DNA of 64,000 nucleotides from Trochalopteron elliotii (Eukaryota; Chordata; Aves; Passeriformes; Leiothrichidae). The translations under genes were made by a program, and so were the position numbers. Numbering within the stretch: the stretch's first letter is position 1; each line of letters begins with the position of its first letter. The stretch lies in NCBI GenBank assembly GCA_024734555.1, contig JANPWX010000333.1:571389-635388 (forward strand). The letters run 5' to 3'. The notes below the pieces were generated by a model. The model was not told the DNA's origin, made no database searches, and worked only from the letters and a program-made list of their open reading frames with translations. Below, one piece after another: positions 1 to 13,110 of the stretch.

Positions 1-321
1 NNNNNNNNNNNNNNNNNNNNNNNNNNNNNNNNNNNNNNNNNNNNNNNNNNNNNNNNNNNNNNNNNNNNNNNNNNNNNNNNNNNNNNNNNNNNNNNNNNNN
101 NNNNNNNNNNNNNNNNNNNNNNNNNNNNNNNNNNNNNNNNNNNNNNNNNNNNNNNNNNNNNNNNNNNNNNNNNNNNNNNNNNNNNNNNNNNNNNNNNNNN
201 NNNNNNNNNNNNNNNNNNNNNNNNNNNNNNNNNNNNNNNNNNNNNNNNNNNNNNNNNNNNNNNNNNNNNNNNNNNNNNNNNNNNNNNNNNNNNNNNNNNN
301 NNNNNNNNNNNNNNNNNNNNN
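1..321. other. Assembly gap (N run)
   Basis: All 321 bases are N. The first real bases to its right are very GC- and CpG-rich, so the gap probably hides the core of a CpG-island promoter or first exon. Its true length cannot be known from the sequence. Confidence 0.99.
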
Positions 322-665
322 AGGGCGAGGGGCAGCTCCGCCCCGGCAAGGCGGGGGGGGACCCAGGCAGCGGCAGAGATGTCCCCCGTGTGTCCCTGCG
401 TGTCCCTGCGCCCGCCGCTCTCACCCCTCGGAGCGCCGCCGCCGCCTCCCCGCGCAGCGCAGGGGACACAACTTAGAGCATCCCGGTCCTCAACTTCAGC
501 ACAGGGATGGACTGGAGGGTCCAGCCAGGGAGGGTCCGGCCCCGCTCCCCACTAACACGAGCGGTCACCGCCGGCGATTCCCCGGGAAAACTGCCGTGGA
601 TCCTCCCCCGCCTTTGTTTTGCTCCCAGGCGCAACCCACAATACCGGCACCAGCCGTGTGTCATC
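322..665. promoter_or_regulatory. CpG island 1, right-hand edge
   Basis: I count about 32 CpG dinucleotides in these 344 bases, while the following kilobases are almost CpG-free. A GC box (GGGGCGG on the minus strand) lies at 338-344. A GCC-repeat stretch lies around 434-447, and a perfect 10-bp tandem (TGTCCCTGCG twice) at 391-410. Such islands usually mark promoters of broadly expressed or developmental genes. The island runs into the N gap on its left, so the transcription start and first exon are not fully visible. The direction of transcription is uncertain: a minus-strand donor-like site at 420-424 weakly favours leftward transcription. Confidence 0.75.
425..560 (-). other. Possible leftward first exon ending in a splice donor
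   Basis: Read on the minus strand, CGAGGG is followed by GTGAGAGC, a good match to a vertebrate 5' splice site (GT at 424-423). An exon ending there would start in the CpG-rich sequence to its right and be spliced leftwards into the gap or beyond. The right boundary given here is only a guess. No convincing protein sequence is visible in the exon, so it could be 5' UTR. Donor-like strings are common in GC-rich DNA, so this is a weak call. Confidence 0.22.
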
Positions 666-3600
666 TCCTCCTGGGTGATGGATGGTGATTTCTCCAGGGC
701 TATGCGAAGGGGATGGATTTGCCCGAACCCAGCTACTACTACCTCTGTTCATAAGGAGCCTTTGTCATCCTCGCGATGTGGAGCAGAACAATGAGATGAG
801 TTCAGGAATACCCGTGGTGGTATGTTACACACGGGCTCCTCATTATCATATGGAAATGAGCTGCCTAAAGTAATGAATCGCAGCCTGGCTATTGTTTGGG
901 GGGGTGTCAGATCCACTGGAGGTGCTGGCAAGCGGTGCTGTAAGCCAGGCTCGCCGTTTGCAATAAACAGCAGCACAGCGAGTTCTGTATATGCCACAAA
1001 ACAAATCACTGCAGCTAACACAGCACTTGTGTAGCAAAGAAATCCACTCACATTTTGCAATGAATGAGTATTCTGGTATTCTTGGAGAATTCACACCAAT
1101 CTTTGTTCATTCATTTGGCCAAAATTAAGAGGCTCACAATAGCCTCCTAGGAAAATGAGACTTTTTTTTTATGGCAATCGAATTATATCAAATAATGGTT
1201 ATTAGCCCCAGAAACACAGGCTCTTCCTATTTATCACATCCACAGACTGCAGTGCCAGACTACCTGGTGTTTTTCTGAAAGCAGAGCAATAAACACAGCT
1301 TGACTCTCACATGTATTTTGCATTCATCTCCATCTCCACTGCACAGCATTCCCTGGCTGTGTCTCACCCATGCCATTTTATTGCAATGATCTCTCCGTGC
1401 TCTCCTGGTACTTGCTGCATCAATCATGCTAATGATGCTCATTCTCTTGCCTCTCCTCCCTCATCACTGCTTGCACCTCAGGGCCCCCACGCCTGGTTTT
1501 TGCTGCCATCTGACTTTTCTGGGGTTTTCCTTCCCTTAAGCTCCTCTGGGGTTGTGGTTTGGGCACTGAGAAGTGTTCCCAGGTATTTCCCACTGCCAGG
1601 AGGGCGACAACGTTTGCCTCTTCTGCTCCAAACTGGCACAAGTCAAGAGCAATGCAAGAACAGCTTTAGGTCACCAGGTATTGTACATCAACACCCACAG
1701 CTTTCTCCTGTGTTTTCTGCATATTGCAGCTCCCTTCTGCCTGTCTTACTGCAAGTTTCCTGCACACTCATGTGATAGAAAGTTTATCTTCTCCCTAGAA
1801 ATACCAAACAGATGATTTGAGCTATGTATACCTCTGTATCAGTAGTCTCATCCCTGCCTGATTTCCAGATACCATCAACCACCAACTCCCAGTGGGCTCT
1901 GTACTGCAGGAGATGAACAACTACTACACAATATCCCTAAAAAGATTGTTCCATATCACAAGAAATCACTGCCTGCTGCTTCAACCACCCCCTCCTTCCT
2001 GAATATAATACTTCGTTAGGGGAAATTACACTGACAGATATTTTGATGTGATGTATGCATCCATTTGCCCTCCACAAATGATCCTAAATCAAAATCTAGA
2101 GGCAGAGGAGCAAGCTTCCTCTGGGCAGAAAAGGTCAGCCAATATTTATAGAGGCTGAAATAAACGCTCTTTATCTGCTTTATAGCTGTATTATAATAAA
2201 ATCAGGAGTTTGTAGAAAATACTGCTGCTGCACCTGAACAAAGTACGTGCAGAAAATGAGTGATAGCAGAGCACAACAGCAGAGAAGACCTTCCAGTGTG
2301 ATTGATGAAGGAATGCAGGGCAAAATTCTTCAGCTGAGTAACCTCTGCTGGCTTTGCACTTGACCCTGAGACATCAACCCACACCAGGACCTCACTGGTG
2401 GGAGGTGTCTGACAAATCTATAACAGCTCTTCCTCTCTGGAGCAGAGAGCCACAGACAAAGGACAGGGAGAGAAACCTGAAGATGTGGTTTGCCTGGGGT
2501 CTCACAGCAAGGCACAATGAATTTCTTCCAAGAAATTTCCAAGAAATCTCTTTCAACCAAGGTAGCTCAGACTACAGCTCACAATAGACGCCTCAGATTT
2601 GGTGAGAAATTCCACTTCTAGTCCGTAATGGGGAGCAGAACTCAAAGTAAGACTCAACAACAAAGTCCTTTTGCCTTCCTTGTCCAACAGCTATTTACAC
2701 AGTTTAAAACTCCAGAGATTAAATGCTTTGCAGCACAATTAGTCAACACATGTATGTGTCTGTTTCCTGAGTGTTTGCAGTCTGAAACAGAATCCCTGCA
2801 TTCCTAGCCCTGAAACATTATTTTTTTTGGGTATCAACTCCCTAAGTAAATCTCTAAAGGCCGTGGACATGAATCAGATTGGGAAAAATGGCTGAATTTA
2901 TTCTACCTGCCTTCTGTGAAAGGCAGACCTCTTTCCAAAATCCCTTTACAGCAAGGAAGGAATATTAATGTTTTAAAAGGTACTTTGCCTCTCTGCTGAG
3001 ATCTTCCACTGCTGCTAATCTGTACGAACTGCCAGAGTGGGTTTCATTTATTATTTAGGATGAACAGTGCAATGCCAGGCTAAATGAACAGCTAGTCCTT
3101 CCCATCACAGCATTCTTGTGGGAGACCCCAGTAAAGACAAGCTGTTTATGTAGCTTGGCACTGACACATACAGACCCTAAAGTGAGGAATCACTGGAAGA
3201 ATGGTGAGGCACAGATTCACAGTATTTCATGGCTTCTGCATAGCCAACATTCAGCCAGCAGGTGCTAGCAGCAGGTACCCAGTTTTTGGGGGATGTAAGG
3301 GGAAGAATTGCTGTTTGGCTGATACCAAAAATCATCTTTCAGGTTCCTCTGGAGCTGGGAAAAGATGATAATCACTCCAGCAATAAACCACTTTCCATGA
3401 CTGGAGGCTCCTCTTTGCAGCTCAACTGAAAAAACAAAATATACTCAGACAAAATCATCCTGCCCAGCTCCAAGTTTTTTTCATTGCTGATTTCAGCTAA
3501 GTTGGCTGATTTTATGATAACACCAAGATGGGAACTCACATGCTGGAGCTGTGCACCTGAGGTGAAGCACAAACCTCCAGAAGAGAATGGAAGCAAACAG

Positions 3601-5075
3601 CTTGGATGGGATATGGGATCCAAGTGGTGGCATTTCAAATACGTTCATAAACCTTTATAGTATGGGCATGAAGTATGTTAGAAATAATTCAAGGCAGACT
3701 ACGGTCAGCTCCAAATTCCCACAGCCACCTCATAGGAGCTCCAGGAATGCCACAAGCCACCTGCTGTATTACAAATCTAAACCAGAATGTGAAGATTCTA
3801 AAAGCTGCTCAATACTAATAAAAATTTTGGATGCTTTCATCTAAGACATTTTCCCAGTTGTAAGGTTTTTTTCCTCCCCCCTTTCAGAACAGGTCTGCAA
3901 AGTCTCAGCTCCACACATTTCACTTGTGCAAACTGATTTCCCATTTTTCTGCCCCAGAGGACTGGAGCCTGCAGGGCAGATAAGAGCTTCAGGTGCTGTA
4001 CAGAGCTCAGTGAGGGTGACAGCCTGGTCACTCCTGAGCACAACCCTCCTCCATAACAAAAGGAGATTAAAGGAAAAGAGGAGGGATGGGAGGGGGTTTC
4101 CTCTGCTTCTCCAAAATATCCTTGGGTCTGTTCCTCGTCAAGACCTTCTGCAAGCAGATTCTGTCTGTGGGGTGTGATGTGGTTTAAGTGAACATCATAG
4201 AAGACAAGGGACTGCTGGCTTTTTTCTGTTTTCAGATTCATATCACTAGCAGTCAAATGTGTGTATTTTTAGAAAAGGAAATGAGGTAAATAAAATGCAG
4301 AAAGATAGAGTAAAATGATGTCATTTACCTTAACTGCCAAAGCACACGAAGTGTTGTTATAAAAATACACCAGCAGCTCCAAGTCCTGAGAAGCTCTTTG
4401 TAAAGCCAACTTTAGATGTCATGATTCAAGTGCAAGGTCCAAATTCAGCAAATACATTCCTTAGGTGCTTAATCTCAGCTTTCACTGAGGCACCAGTGCA
4501 CTCCTGATATTTGCACCAGCCAGGTTTACAAAGCCTGGCACAGCTGAAGTGTCTCCCTCTACATCTGCACCATCTGACAACTCCTGCCCTGTTTTCAGGC
4601 ATAGGTTTTTGTGTATTGTCCACAATAATTAACCACATTTCCCTGATCGTTTCCTTTTGATGCTTTAAAAAACTCCTTGGTCAAACTTGCCTGATATTAA
4701 ATTATTTTTGAGTTATCCTTTACCTTAAATTTAGATACATTGATGCCATTCTAAGGTATTAAACTACTCAAATGCATTACTTAAACATGGGAAAAAATAG
4801 GGCTGCTAATTATGTCCAACAGTAAACCTCTTAAACACTGCTGCACAATCTTAATTTTTCATTTAAATGTGGCTCTGTTCACAGATATTCTTCTCAAATA
4901 GTATAAAGGCAATTAGAATTGGTAATGACTGTAAACACCCTTAGTCCTGGTAATTTGCTCTTTCCAACAAGCCTGACATACCCGAGGTCCCACTGCCATT
5001 TCTCATCTCTGATATTACAGGAAGATTTGTGATGGTCTTTTCTGGCCCTTCCCCAACTTTAAGGACCTAAAATTT
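666..5075. other. Non-coding stretch, no exon recognised
   Basis: CpG content falls abruptly after about 665. The stretch is ordinary mixed-composition DNA with short homopolymers (for example poly-T at 1162-1170). Open frames here are short and overlap on both strands without a conserved look. I see no splice-flanked exon, no RNA gene and no clear transposon in it. Confidence 0.6.
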
Positions 5076-5201
5076 CAAGACTAGGGTGGATGGAGCTCTG
5101 AGCATCCTGGTCTAGAGAAAGGTGTCCCTGCCCATGGCAGGGGGGTGGAATGAGTTGATCTTGCAGCTCCCTTCCAACCAAACCTTTCTGTGATTCTATG
5201 A
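5076..5201 (+). mobile_element. CR1 LINE 3' end, 5'-truncated
   Basis: The stretch follows the well-known CR1 3' terminus. It has a GGTGGATGGAGCTCTGAGCA-like segment, the highly characteristic TGTCCCTGCCCATGGCAGGG block near 5125-5144, a GATCTT...CTCCCTTCCAACC block, and it ends with the octamer tail TTCTGTGATTCTATGA. Only the last roughly 125 bp of the element remain, which is normal for CR1, since most copies are severely 5'-truncated. It contains no reverse-transcriptase coding sequence and cannot move by itself. It has no CpG left, consistent with an old methylated copy. Confidence 0.92.
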
Positions 5202-8200
5202 AAATCAGCTAAGTGAACCTGAGCTTCACCCATGCCATCACCCTGCACCTCCATTCTCTGAGCTTTCCATAACCTATTCCATCTCCCCATTCTGTCTCTT
5301 TGTATTGCAGATCAGATCCTGTCTCCTACACACAGAATTGAGAATAGCTGAGCTCAGAGAATGCAGATAAACTCTGCAGAAGGAGACGAAGAATTTTCCA
5401 AAGTTTAGATTTCTAGGCTCCTAATTTTTCAGTGTTTCTCAACAAAAGGCAGTTCAGCAGGAGAAAAGGACAAGAAGCACAGCCAGGTGCTCCACATGCT
5501 CCCCGAGACTTTTACCCCATGTTCAGTAGTAACAAGAAGAAGCTCATTGGAGGCATGGGTACTGCTCCTGTTACCACAAAAACTGTTCTCACAGAAATGA
5601 TGCTTATTCTGATGGCTCACAGCACAATCTGCTGGGCTTTTCTTGCATTTCTCCCACTCCATTAGTCAGCAATCCTATTCCTGTTTCCATAGAATTAAAG
5701 GCAGGTTATAAAAGGGAAAGAAACACAAGAGTGGCTCCTTACAGCCCTTCAGTCCAGCCACCCTGCACTGCACCCAGCACAGCATTGCATCCAGCAGTTT
5801 CTGAAGGTCTCCTGGGCACTGCTGAGCAAGAATGCCTTTCCAGAGGAGCCAGTCCTACACCTGCAGCACCAGTGATGCCAGAAGAGATTCTGCTTCTGAG
5901 CATTCCTCTGCATCTCTGCGTGTTTACATCTAAATAGTAGAAAGATTTTGCACTGATATTCCTGATGTAATTCTGCATTCAGAATGATTTGAAGTATTCA
6001 TTAGTTTTTTTAAAGATACACTTTCCAAAAAAAAAGTCCCAATTTGTTCCATATCCAAACAGTTTAAAGACTGGCCTTCTAGTGCCAAGAGGATCTAGAG
6101 ACACCACCATGTATTAAAAAAAAAAAAAAAAATCACTACTCATTGTCTCCTCAGGAGATCCAGAAGCACATTACTAACATTATACATTAGTATTAGCAGG
6201 TTCCCTTATTTTTTATAAATGGAAATAGCCAAGGGTAAGAAAGAGGAACAGTCTGATGAGCCAAAAAGCAAAAGCTTCACTCCTGAGTCCCACTCCTCCT
6301 CACAAATCCATCCTCCCACACAGATCCCCTCCCCTGTGTGTCTCGAGCCCAAAATACCTCCAGGACTTCACTTGCTTTCCTTTTCAGTCCTCATCAAGCT
6401 TCATATTGTGCACATCACCTGAGACCCAAACATCAATCACCCTCACCATGGGCTACAGCAGTAGAGGAGGCTGATAAAATTGGAGTCTGGTGGGCTCTTT
6501 CATCACTCCTGAAGCACTGGTTTGCTCAGCTCTCATGCATGGGCAGGGCAAGAGGCAAGGACAGCCACTACACACAGCCCAGAGCTGGTTCTGGGATGCA
6601 GGGCAGAAAGGCTGCTTGCAGAATGCTGTTTATGCCCTCAGCACTCCACCTCTTAATTTCTCTTCTTACAGAATATTTTAAAATGTGCCCAGGCCTGTTC
6701 CCCACCACTTTATTGTCCTGTGATTTTCTTTGATCACTAGAGAAGGACTGTCAGGTTTTTTCCTGGCGCTTCAAGAAAAGAATTGGTTTACCCTTATTTT
6801 GGCTTTCATATATCAGAGATAGAGCTTAAGCCTTCTATAGAAGAGACTTTTGAACTTCTATCTTCAGGCACATTTGCCAGCCATAAACCAGAAGCACAGC
6901 CACACTGCTGGGTGTCAGACCCATCTTGATGGCTACATGGAGGGTTTATGAGAGGGCTTTTGTTTTGCTTTTCCACCAGCCAGTCTAGGAAGACACATTA
7001 AGATGGAAAACAGCATGACACTGGAGGCATTTAACCAGCTAAAAATATTACCAGAGGTCAATGGACATAATTCTGACAAACAGAGTCCTGCTTGTTGGAT
7101 CCTGTTTATTTGATCATAAGAGCTGAAAGTGCTCCAAAGGGTTTTGTTATGGTGGTGTCAAGGAGAAATAATGACATTGAGCCCACGAGATTTGCTCTGT
7201 CTCGTCAGTAATGCAACCTAGCTCAGACTGTGACCCATTGAAAATGAACTTGCTGACCTTCCATCAGCTCTCCCAGCCCCCAGAGTGCTCTTCAGGGGTT
7301 CTCTGAAATGACTCCTGGTGAATGAGTGAACTGTGCAATTACACTCAGCCTCAGCCCCTCCACACACCAAGGAACAGAGCTACAGCCTTGTCCATCATGC
7401 AACTCAGCTGTGACTCAAAGGGGACTGATTCCATGACTCTGTCATGTAGCTCCATGAAGATAAAGCCATACATGAAGTGTTCCCCCCAAAAAAACCCAGT
7501 AAAAATTGCTGTGGTAAAGTTCCCTTAAGCCACACTTCAGCAGCATGTTTACCCTCTGATTCAAATCCCACCCACATAACCTCAAGAAGAAAACAAGGTT
7601 CACCAAAGACACTGAGCTTCTTGATGTCTCCAGACATTGCATTAAGAAGACATAGTCAAAATCTCCTTTCTGCACTGCAGTGGTGGCAAAAACACTCCAC
7701 AGAAGTTAAAGAACAAATTAGGAAAGTTTTTTGCCATGGAAGAACATGGTGTAGGTGAACTTACCTTTGGCAAGGAGACCATCAGGGATCAGTGAGGGCC
7801 AGAAGATGCCTAAGGGTGGTGCAGAGCATCACACCACAGGAGCAGGGATCCTGCCAGCTGAGGCTCTGCCCTGGGGTGCCTGAGCAAGGCAGGCCCACAG
7901 CTGGAGCTCAGGTCCAGGTGGGAGTGCAGATTAGGAAGCAAATTCACAGAGGATATGGAACCACAGCCAAACAGGGAGTTTGGTCCCTGTGGCAGACTCC
8001 AAACACAACTATACTCCTCCAACATGACTGAAGAGAGAAGTTAAACACCCCTGGCTGAGTTTAAATGGGCTCCTGGCCCATGGGAATGGGTGGAGCACTG
8101 GGTGGGGCTGCTCAGGGCAATTTAGGCTAATCGGGATGTGCCAGAGACCCTTTAAACCAGCTCTGTTTGACTTCCTAGGGGGATTTTAAAGCTTGTTCCA

Positions 8201-8830
8201 CAGCAGGAATAAAATCTGCACTTACTGCTAATGTTCATCTCTACTTCATGACAGTGTGGGCATCCCCACTTCCAGCAGGTTGACAGAAGAGGTCAGAGAA
8301 GTGCTTGGCAGGGAGAATTTAGATAATACAGAAGGTGTCTGTGTATGGGGGACAGGAGACTGCAGCAGTCAAAGCCAGCTCTGATTCTTAACCTCTGACT
8401 TGAGGGCACTGTAAGTGCTTCACAGAGCCGGGAGGCATTGCAGTGAGGCCACTTGAGTCAGTCAGCCTTCTTTTCTTCTCCTCTTGCAATTGAGAGAAGC
8501 TTAAAGCCAGAGGAAAGTTTTTGTTATTTTCTGGCTTGTGCAAGTTAGCACAGAAGGCTGGTTTTGATAGATTTTTATGGCTAGAAGAGGAGCTGCATTT
8601 ACACCTGTTTATGCTGTATAAACAAACAAACAGAATCCGTGATTAGACCACAACATGTCAGGGCATCCAGAAGTTATCCACAAGCATGTGCCTCATTAAA
8701 ATTTGAGTTGCCTGGGCTTCTACACCTGTAAAATGTAAAATTTTTAAATCCCACCCTGCAAATTCAGAAAACTTTGTCTGCTACCAGTGTAAAATTGGTC
8801 TGGGAAGGTACAGAAAGTACAGAGGATCTC
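5202..8830. other. Non-coding stretch with a poly-A tract
   Basis: No exon or RNA gene recognised. A 17-base poly-A run lies at 6116-6132. It could be the tail of an old retroposed sequence, but I could not define a body or flanking duplication. An (AAAC)n stretch lies near 8621-8632. The remainder is unremarkable, with scattered open frames that look like chance. Confidence 0.55.
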
Positions 8831-8954
8831 ACAGCGGCAAGCCTTTAATTACCACCTGCTAATCACCACAGCGATTAAATTGTCATCAGTTCTTTGCTAG
8901 TTCCTCTTTAACCTCCCTTATCTGCACCCATCGTGGAAGGAACCTGGATCAAAG
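8831..8954. promoter_or_regulatory. Candidate enhancer-like motif cluster
   Basis: Within about 120 bp there are several developmental transcription-factor-type motifs: TTAATTA around 8845-8851 (homeodomain), CACCTG at 8853-8858 (E-box of the ZEB/SNAIL or bHLH type), GATTAA at 8873-8878, TTATCT at 8918-8923 (inverse GATA) and ATCAAAG at 8948-8954 (TCF/LEF). Two CpGs survive (8834, 8872). Each motif alone occurs often by chance, and the call rests only on density. Conservation between birds would be needed to accept it. Confidence 0.22.
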
Positions 8955-8960
8955 GACTAA

Positions 8961-11900
8961 AAGTGAGGTGGTGACTCACTGTCCTTCATTTCAGGGATAC
9001 AGTTGTATTAAATCATCTTTAATTCTCAGGTGTACTTAACGTGGTACAGTTTAGAAAATGACAATTTCATGCGAAACCATTAGAACAGTTTGGGTTGTGT
9101 TTGGTGAATGCCATCTTAGATCTACATTTCCTGCTTTCTTCAGCCATAAAAGGTTCCCAAATCCAGTGTTCTTCACACGGAGCCATTTATTCAAATCACT
9201 GACTAACCTTGCTACCTGTGTGCCACTTTGCTACTTTTTCTCCATTTATAATTGTTCACTCTCCAGATATGCAAATTGTTGTATCGTGATCTTAACTGCA
9301 GCTTGATTTGTATTCACCAGAGCAAGTGGATAATCCACAGGAGCCTATGTTTAAAAATTGCTGCTTAAGTCAGGGCAGCCAATGCTGAGGGCTACAGAGC
9401 AAGGGTAATCTCTGGGTGGGTTTCATCCATTGCCACAAACAGCCCAGTTACAGAACATCCATAGGAATCAACAGGCCAAAAGAGGCATAAACAAACAAAC
9501 ACAATAAATTGGATACCCAGCCCGCCAGCAGATTAAGTCAAGAAGGAGTATTAAGTTGTTTGGGTTCTCATTTAAAAATAAATAAATCGAATCTCCCAGT
9601 CAATCTGCTTAATGTCTGATTGACATTAAGTAGATAAGCAGTGATTTAACCTTATGGGGTAGATTTCTTCCCATGATGCAGAGGTCGTGTCACACTTGGA
9701 AGATGACAAAGTGAATTTTTTAATTTCCTGTCCTACCAGAGGCCAGCTTTGTATTTGCTGGGAGATGAGGGTGCTCCTTGTTTTTGTGTTCCAGATGCTC
9801 CTGGGGCAGTCTGACAGGGACCAGCAGAGTGGAAACAATGCTGTCAAATGGCACAGCAGTGCTGTGGATAATTCCATGCAGGGAAAATTCACCTCATTTA
9901 TGGCAACATAGAAAGGTTTAATGTGGGATATGTTCATCTGGCCACTCAGCACTTTGCATTCCTGGGAGCCACTCTCCACAGCTCCTCCTATTGCACACCC
10001 TCCAGGAGTGCCAGCAGAGCCCAATGTGCCAAATGATCAATGCCACAACAGCCCCCAGGTTTTCTGCACTATATTTTATTGTGTTGATTTATCTCTCCAT
10101 TTCTCACAGACTGACTGAGCTCAAATTGGGTCACACAGCCCAGCTTCCCCAGCCACTTGCCAGGTGCTGCAAGAGGTGATTTTTCATGTTGTGTTCACAT
10201 GTCAGTGCAGGTCCCTGCACCCGCTCCTGCCTTAACCCCTGGGTCCCAGGGTTGTCCACTCTTGATTCCTTCCAGGAATCTCCTCTATTTCCATCTACTC
10301 CACCATCCCCTTGCCCCTCCACACAAGATTAACCCATGCAGCACCCTTTTCTCATTAATTTTGCCCTCTCACCTCTCCCCTCCCTCCTGAAATAAATAAA
10401 TGCTAAGCCCAAACTGGAAGGTTTGGAATGGTTGTTGTGGCCTTTGAGCATTTTGTTTCCTGGGGCACAATTTTCTAATTTTGTGACAGCAGGTGGTTTT
10501 TTTTTTAGTGCTGTTGACAGCTCTATCCACAAAATCAAAGCGCCTTAAACAGGTTGTTAAGATTTTGCTTTGTTGACAGCTGATGGTCCCCAATGCCAAT
10601 ATAAAGAGATCAGCACAATCCAGTCCAATCCATTAACTTATTTAAATCGTCTCTGGAGCGGATGTCAGGCAGGCCAGGCTCCCTCAGTGCCTGCTGGGGC
10701 AACAGCCAGGACAGTTGTGCCACCCAGCTGTGCTAAGATTTCCTTCAGATTGAAGCAGGTTTGTATTTCCATTCCTCCCAAAGTTTGATCCAGACTGGTC
10801 AGACCAAAGCAGCTGATGTCCCTGCCTGTGTTCCCTGGGAATTTGCTGTCTCTGAGCTGCAGCATCTCCCTCCTCCTGCACCAGCTCTGACACCAGCCCA
10901 GTGGCAGCAGGCTGAATCTTATGGCACAACTCCACTAAAAACATTGGGGTTAGGTTACCTCATAGCAGAGGAGCATCTCTGTGTTTCTCCCACACTTCCT
11001 TGGAAAGCATTCCTGCAGGAATCCCCAGCATGGCCTCTGCTGTGCTGCTCTTTCCTCCACTGAGCAGTTTTTCATGGCACTGGGGGGCCCTCCTGCTCTC
11101 AGCATCCCCCGGGCTTTGCTGGCTCATGTAAACACCTTTCCACTTCCATCCTGCCTTCCTGGCTCAGCTGCCACTTTCCATCTTATCTTAAAGCCTTTTA
11201 ATTCCAGTGTTATTCCCTCACTCTCTCCTGTAATTCATTTAGCACACAGCTGCAGAGATATGAGTCCCTGCTCTCCCCTCTCACTTGGCTCTGCAGATAT
11301 TAAAGGTGTTTTACATCCTCACGTTTGTCGCCAGGGAATGTCTCTGATTCATTGCCAGGTCACCTCTGCAGCCCCCCAATGTCACCCTGCTGCAGGCTGC
11401 TCATGCACCAGCTCCTGAGAGGCTGTGGCTGGTGACACAGCACAGCACTTTGGGGTGCACCAGCAGCATTTGGTCAAAAATGGTGATTTAGGGGCTGACT
11501 GAAAGAACTTCTGCCCCTGTGCTGCAAAGGGAAGCAGGATGTTGGGGTATGCTTCTGTTTCTGATCCCAAGGAGCCCTAAAAATCCTATCTGTGCCATTT
11601 CTCATGGAGCAGGGATTGCCCCTGCAATTCCCAGCCCTCCAAACACCCCACATTTGGATCACCGAGTTTCTAAACCTCACACAGCCTGTAAATGACACCT
11701 GAACACTCCAGCCTACACACACGAGGAATCAGACACATCAAGTGACAGAGGACAAGGAGCTCTGGGGTGTGGAGAGCACGAGGAACACTCTGGACCTTCT
11801 TTGCTTTAAGAAGCAGTGATGGAACATCTAGGAGAGGGCAAAAGAAAAGCTGCTGTAAAAGGAGTTAGCTCATTTAGGCCTCACAGGAACAGAAGTCTTA

Positions 11901-12839
11901 TAAAACATAGAATCATTTAGGACCAGAACTGCCTAATTTGGAGGGGGACAGGAGTGTCCATGCCTACAGCATCACCTGGATTCCTGTGGGATGGTGAGAG
12001 TTCCATCAGCACAACTGCAGCACAGACCTGAGGTGTGCTCAGCCAGCAGAGCACAGGTCTGCTCCTGCAATCTGTGCATCCCCTCAGAAGGGCTTGGAAT
12101 TTGAATTTCAAATGTCAAATGTCTACAGTGACTGGGTCACCAGGAAATTGCCAAGCAAAAAACATTTGGGAAAATAATTTTGTGCTGTTTTAACAATCAC
12201 CATAACATTTGAGTGAGAACTCAACCTGTTGTCAGGCAATTTGCAGGTGGAGAGGAATGACTGAATTATTCCTGGTGAATTTTTTTTCTCTCCAGGCTGT
12301 TTCACAGTTGTTAGCTGAAATTCCAAACCACTTATTTTTGTTTAACATCCTAACAAAAGAAATATAATTCAGAGTTAATGTCTCTACGAAATGTGTCTTG
12401 TGATGAACCTCTTTTGCTGAAAATCATGTGATGTGTGTTCAATCATGGAGTCTTTGAATGAAGAACTTTTGCTTCCTGGTAACTTCAGATATCAAGAGGA
12501 GAATTTACTCTGGATGTTGTTTTTCTAAACTTAGCAAATCAGGGATGAATTTCTTTTTCTGCAACAACAAAAAAAAACCCCTTTCTTTTTGTAAAAATTC
12601 AATTATTTACAATATCTTGAAGGCAGCAAAGCCACAATAAAGAGCAAGAAAGAAAGCAAGGCAAGCGTGGAAATTTCCATCATAGAGACAAGTTCCCTTG
12701 GACAGCCAAGGACATGATTTGTGCCCGGCTGAAAAAAAAAAAACAACATTGAGAAGCATCACAAAAGCTCTTGACTTGCATGCTTGAGGAGCTGAAATTG
12801 CCCCTTTCTCCTCCTTCTTCTCCCCACTGTACTTCATAC
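8961..12839. other. Non-coding stretch, partly C/T-rich
   Basis: No exon recognised. The part from about 10140 to 11420 is rich in C and T on the + strand and gives several long but unconvincing frames. A short CR1-like fragment (a CATAGAATCATTTAGGACCA-type string near 11907) is too brief to call. Near 9490 there is a small AAAC repeat, and near 9580 an AAAT-rich run. Confidence 0.5.
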
Positions 12840-13110
12840 AGTGTATAATTTCAAAGGTCCTCCGGGGCCTGGCCTGTGGCACCGTGACTAAAATGAAATG
12901 TTCTGGCTGGGAGCTGGGGAGGGGGAGCAGGGGAACAAAGCCCGTGGGGAGAGGCTCCCAGGCTGTCACTGCAGCATGACCGGCTGCAGACAGCTAATTA
13001 ACACTAGACGCAAGTAATTAACAGCCGTGAAGCCAGACAGCCTTGCCTGGGGACCTCTAAGGAGCAGACCCCGCAGGAGCAGTGTGGGGTCTGTGGGTGC
13101 GTGACAAATG
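12840..13110. promoter_or_regulatory. CpG-enriched candidate regulatory element with repeated TAATTAACA
   Basis: CpGs are denser here than in the flanks (about 9 in 270 bp, against nearly none nearby). TAATTAACA occurs twice in the same orientation, at 12995-13003 and 13015-13023, spaced exactly 20 bp, close to two helical turns. TAATTA is the core homeodomain site. Retained CpGs plus spaced homeodomain sites suggest a conserved non-coding element. There is no open frame with a protein-like appearance. Function is inferred only from motifs. Confidence 0.28.

Noticed and set aside
6116..6132. Poly-A run as a possible retroposed gene tail
   Set aside because: No identifiable body, no poly-A signal context I could trust and no flanking duplication found by eye.
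11905..11935. CATAGAATCATTTAGG-like string resembling the reverse CR1 tail
   Set aside because: Similarity ends after about 16 bases and the usual CR1 blocks do not follow.
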